Translations under genes and position numbers: made by a program | Assembly (NCBI GenBank): GCA_033549305.1 | Contig: JAWSUV010000065.1 | Location: 1-13,966 of the forward strand | Source of the DNA: Anoxynatronum sp033549305 | GTDB taxonomy: Bacteria; Bacillota; Clostridia; Peptostreptococcales; Tindalliaceae | Reading direction: 5' to 3' | Length of the DNA: 13,966 bases | Notes under the pieces: model-generated | Told to the model about the DNA's origin: nothing | The model's database searches: none | What the model saw: the letters and a program-made list of their open reading frames with translations, nothing else | Shown: positions 12,674 to 13,966 of the stretch, in pieces | Position numbering within the stretch: the first letter of the stretch is position 1 | How the letters are laid out: every line of letters begins with the position of its first letter

Positions 12674-13954
12674 TTATGCGTCCAGTGTGACCGACCAGGA
12701 AAACTCATTCCCGTTTTGGTCTGTGAATGGCTGATTCCAACTTCCACAGCCGTCACAACGGACTATTGTTCTGAAATGAACCGCGTCGCGCATGAATCCA
12801 ATGTCTGCGGATTTTGCGACTTCGATTTGTTTTCTCATGCCGATGACATAACCTTTGAAGTTAATCAATGACAGGTCAGTCCGTGTGCCCAGGGCTCCAA
12901 CCTTCTCGGTGAAGATAATCGGTCGGCCCAGCAACGTTGCGGGAATACCCCGCGCGCCGTCAGGAGACCAGATCAGGCTGCCGTTAGCATCCTGCAGGGT
13001 GAGTAAATTCGGCAGAACGTTGGTGTTTGCCACCCAGACAGCGCCGCTGGCCAGTGCCGGATGCATCTGACTGTAAAGGTTCACAATGTCGGCATATACG
13101 ATCGCGCCGCCACCGGTCCGTGGCACTTCAATCAATGCGTCATTATCTGCGCTGAACACGCCCTGCGGCTGCCCTACGCCGTTTCCATTAAGGAAAGCCT
13201 GGTCCAAGTTGTACGCGATTGCGGAGCTCATGGCGCCGGTCAGCTGCTGTTCAAACTCTTTCCCACTCGAAAGCAATTCCGAAGAGACCCCGGTAAAGAT
13301 TGCCAGTTTGCGCGCCTGTAAAGTGATTTGCCGGATTGCCGCATCCTGGATATTACCCTCTTCGAGTTCATTCATCCACACCGCCTGGAAGCCTCCAAAA
13401 AGGCTGTTCTGTGAATGATCAAGTCCGTCGAATGCTGCTACCCTGCGGGTTTCAGCGTTCATGGCCCATACGGTTGCCCGTGGTCTGACAATTTCACTTT
13501 CAAGAGCTGCGTCGAACAGCCACCCGCCATGTTCCTCCGGAGCGGTAAATCCACCAGCTGCGCCGGGGTCCAGTGCCTGGAAGCGCTTCTGTAATTTTGC
13601 ATCGTACTGGCCACTGGCCACCGCCCGCAGGAATTGACCCAGGGACGCGTACCCGCCGTTGTCATGGTTTTCACCGAACAGGCTCCGGAAGTCTGGCCCG
13701 CGCTTTGCGGCGGTGGCTTTCTCCGGCTGGCTGCCGCCTGATACTTTCATCGTTCGAGCTTCTTCCATCCGGATCCGTTCCATTTCTTCAACGGTTTCGG
13801 CCATTTCTTCGACTTCAGCCATCATTTTCTGATGCTTTTGCCGTTCGTCCGTGGTCAACTTACGGTTTTCATTCTGGGCATTTTCCACGATGCTTTTTGC
13901 CTCCTGGAGGATCGCCCATCTTTGTTGTTTTTTTGTTTCGATTGGGTTTGCCAT
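12674..13954 (-). CDS. HK97-family major capsid protein
   Basis: A 426-residue phage head protein that assembles the icosahedral shell. Residues about 1-75 are charged and coiled-coil-like (ENRKLTTDERQKHQKMM, EEMAETVEEMERIRMEEA), matching the N-terminal scaffold (delta) domain removed by the prohead protease. After a variable linker (75-100) comes the HK97 fold, with GAAGGFTAPEEHGG (131-144), the N-arm/E-loop region to about 230, NGNGVGQPQGVFS (256-268), typical of this family, and the P/A domains. The C-terminal tail RCDGCGSW adds a CxxC pair (Cys400, Cys403). Only GAGTGA is visible before the ATG, weak but at a suitable distance near the window edge. Protease, portal and terminase genes would be expected upstream, beyond the right edge. 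Confidence 0.95.
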   Translation of the reverse strand: MANPIETKKQQRWAILQEAKSIVENAQNENRKLTTDERQKHQKMMAEVEEMAETVEEMERIRMEEARTMKVSGGSQPEKATAAKRGPDFRSLFGENHDNGGYASLGQFLRAVASGQYDAKLQKRFQALDPGAAGGFTAPEEHGGWLFDAALESEIVRPRATVWAMNAETRRVAAFDGLDHSQNSLFGGFQAVWMNELEEGNIQDAAIRQITLQARKLAIFTGVSSELLSSGKEFEQQLTGAMSSAIAYNLDQAFLNGNGVGQPQGVFSADNDALIEVPRTGGGAIVYADIVNLYSQMHPALASGAVWVANTNVLPNLLTLQDANGSLIWSPDGARGIPATLLGRPIIFTEKVGALGTRTDLSLINFKGYVIGMRKQIEVAKSADIGFMRDAVHFRTIVRCDGCGSWNQPFTDQNGNEFSWSVTLDA

Positions 13955-13966
13955 TTTTTTTCACTC

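Overview
The window looks like a chromosomal segment from an anaerobic, amino-acid-fermenting member of the Clostridia (Firmicutes). Evidence: strong AGGAGG ribosome binding sites with frequent TTG/GTG starts, a leucine T-box leader, a YheO-PAS/RidA pair, a DacF/DacB-type D,D-carboxypeptidase, and a selenium pathway (selA, selD) in which selD itself carries an in-frame UGA. Genus cannot be fixed from the sequence alone.

Left part (1-6250), housekeeping genes. selA (minus, 3' end outside the window) and a sodium:alanine/glycine symporter gene (plus) diverge from a 390-base intergenic region that carries both promoters, an inverted repeat, and a riboswitch-like leader RNA in front of the symporter. 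The symporter converges on selD at a perfect bidirectional terminator. selD is read here as a selenoprotein of 346 residues: the UGA is at codon 15, the catalytic Cys position of SelD, with a SECIS-like hairpin just downstream. A standard gene caller would start it 24 codons late. Upstream of selD, same strand, is a ComEA-like SLBB/helix-hairpin-helix protein. Divergent from it is a dacF-like peptidoglycan carboxypeptidase gene whose promoter and 5' UTR are built from repeated elements.

Middle part (6269-10207), a minus-strand operon leuS - YheO/DauR-type regulator - ridA, with gaps of 23 and 54 bases and a shared bidirectional terminator at the end. It begins at a good sigma-A-type promoter (TTGCAA-17-TATAAT) followed by a T-box leader with a CUC (Leu) specifier. 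All three genes may therefore respond to uncharged tRNA-Leu.

Right part (about 10210-13966), one end of an integrated phage-like element inserted just upstream of the leuS promoter. In order from the chromosome: short direct and inverted repeats that look like integrase arm sites, a tyrosine integrase, an XRE-type helix-turn-helix protein, a 53-residue ribbon-helix-helix protein overlapping it by ATGA, a TTGACA-17-TACTAT promoter whose spacer is a perfect 9-3-9 palindrome (probable operator), a GC-rich 260-base stretch of consecutive hairpins with no convincing gene, and an HK97-fold major capsid protein. No tail, lysis or replication genes lie between capsid and integrase, which suggests either a decayed prophage or a compact capsid-carrying satellite. 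The rest of the element lies beyond the right edge.

The most unusual items are the UGA-containing selD, the structured leader before the symporter, the hairpin cluster beside the capsid gene, and the compact capsid/integrase arrangement.
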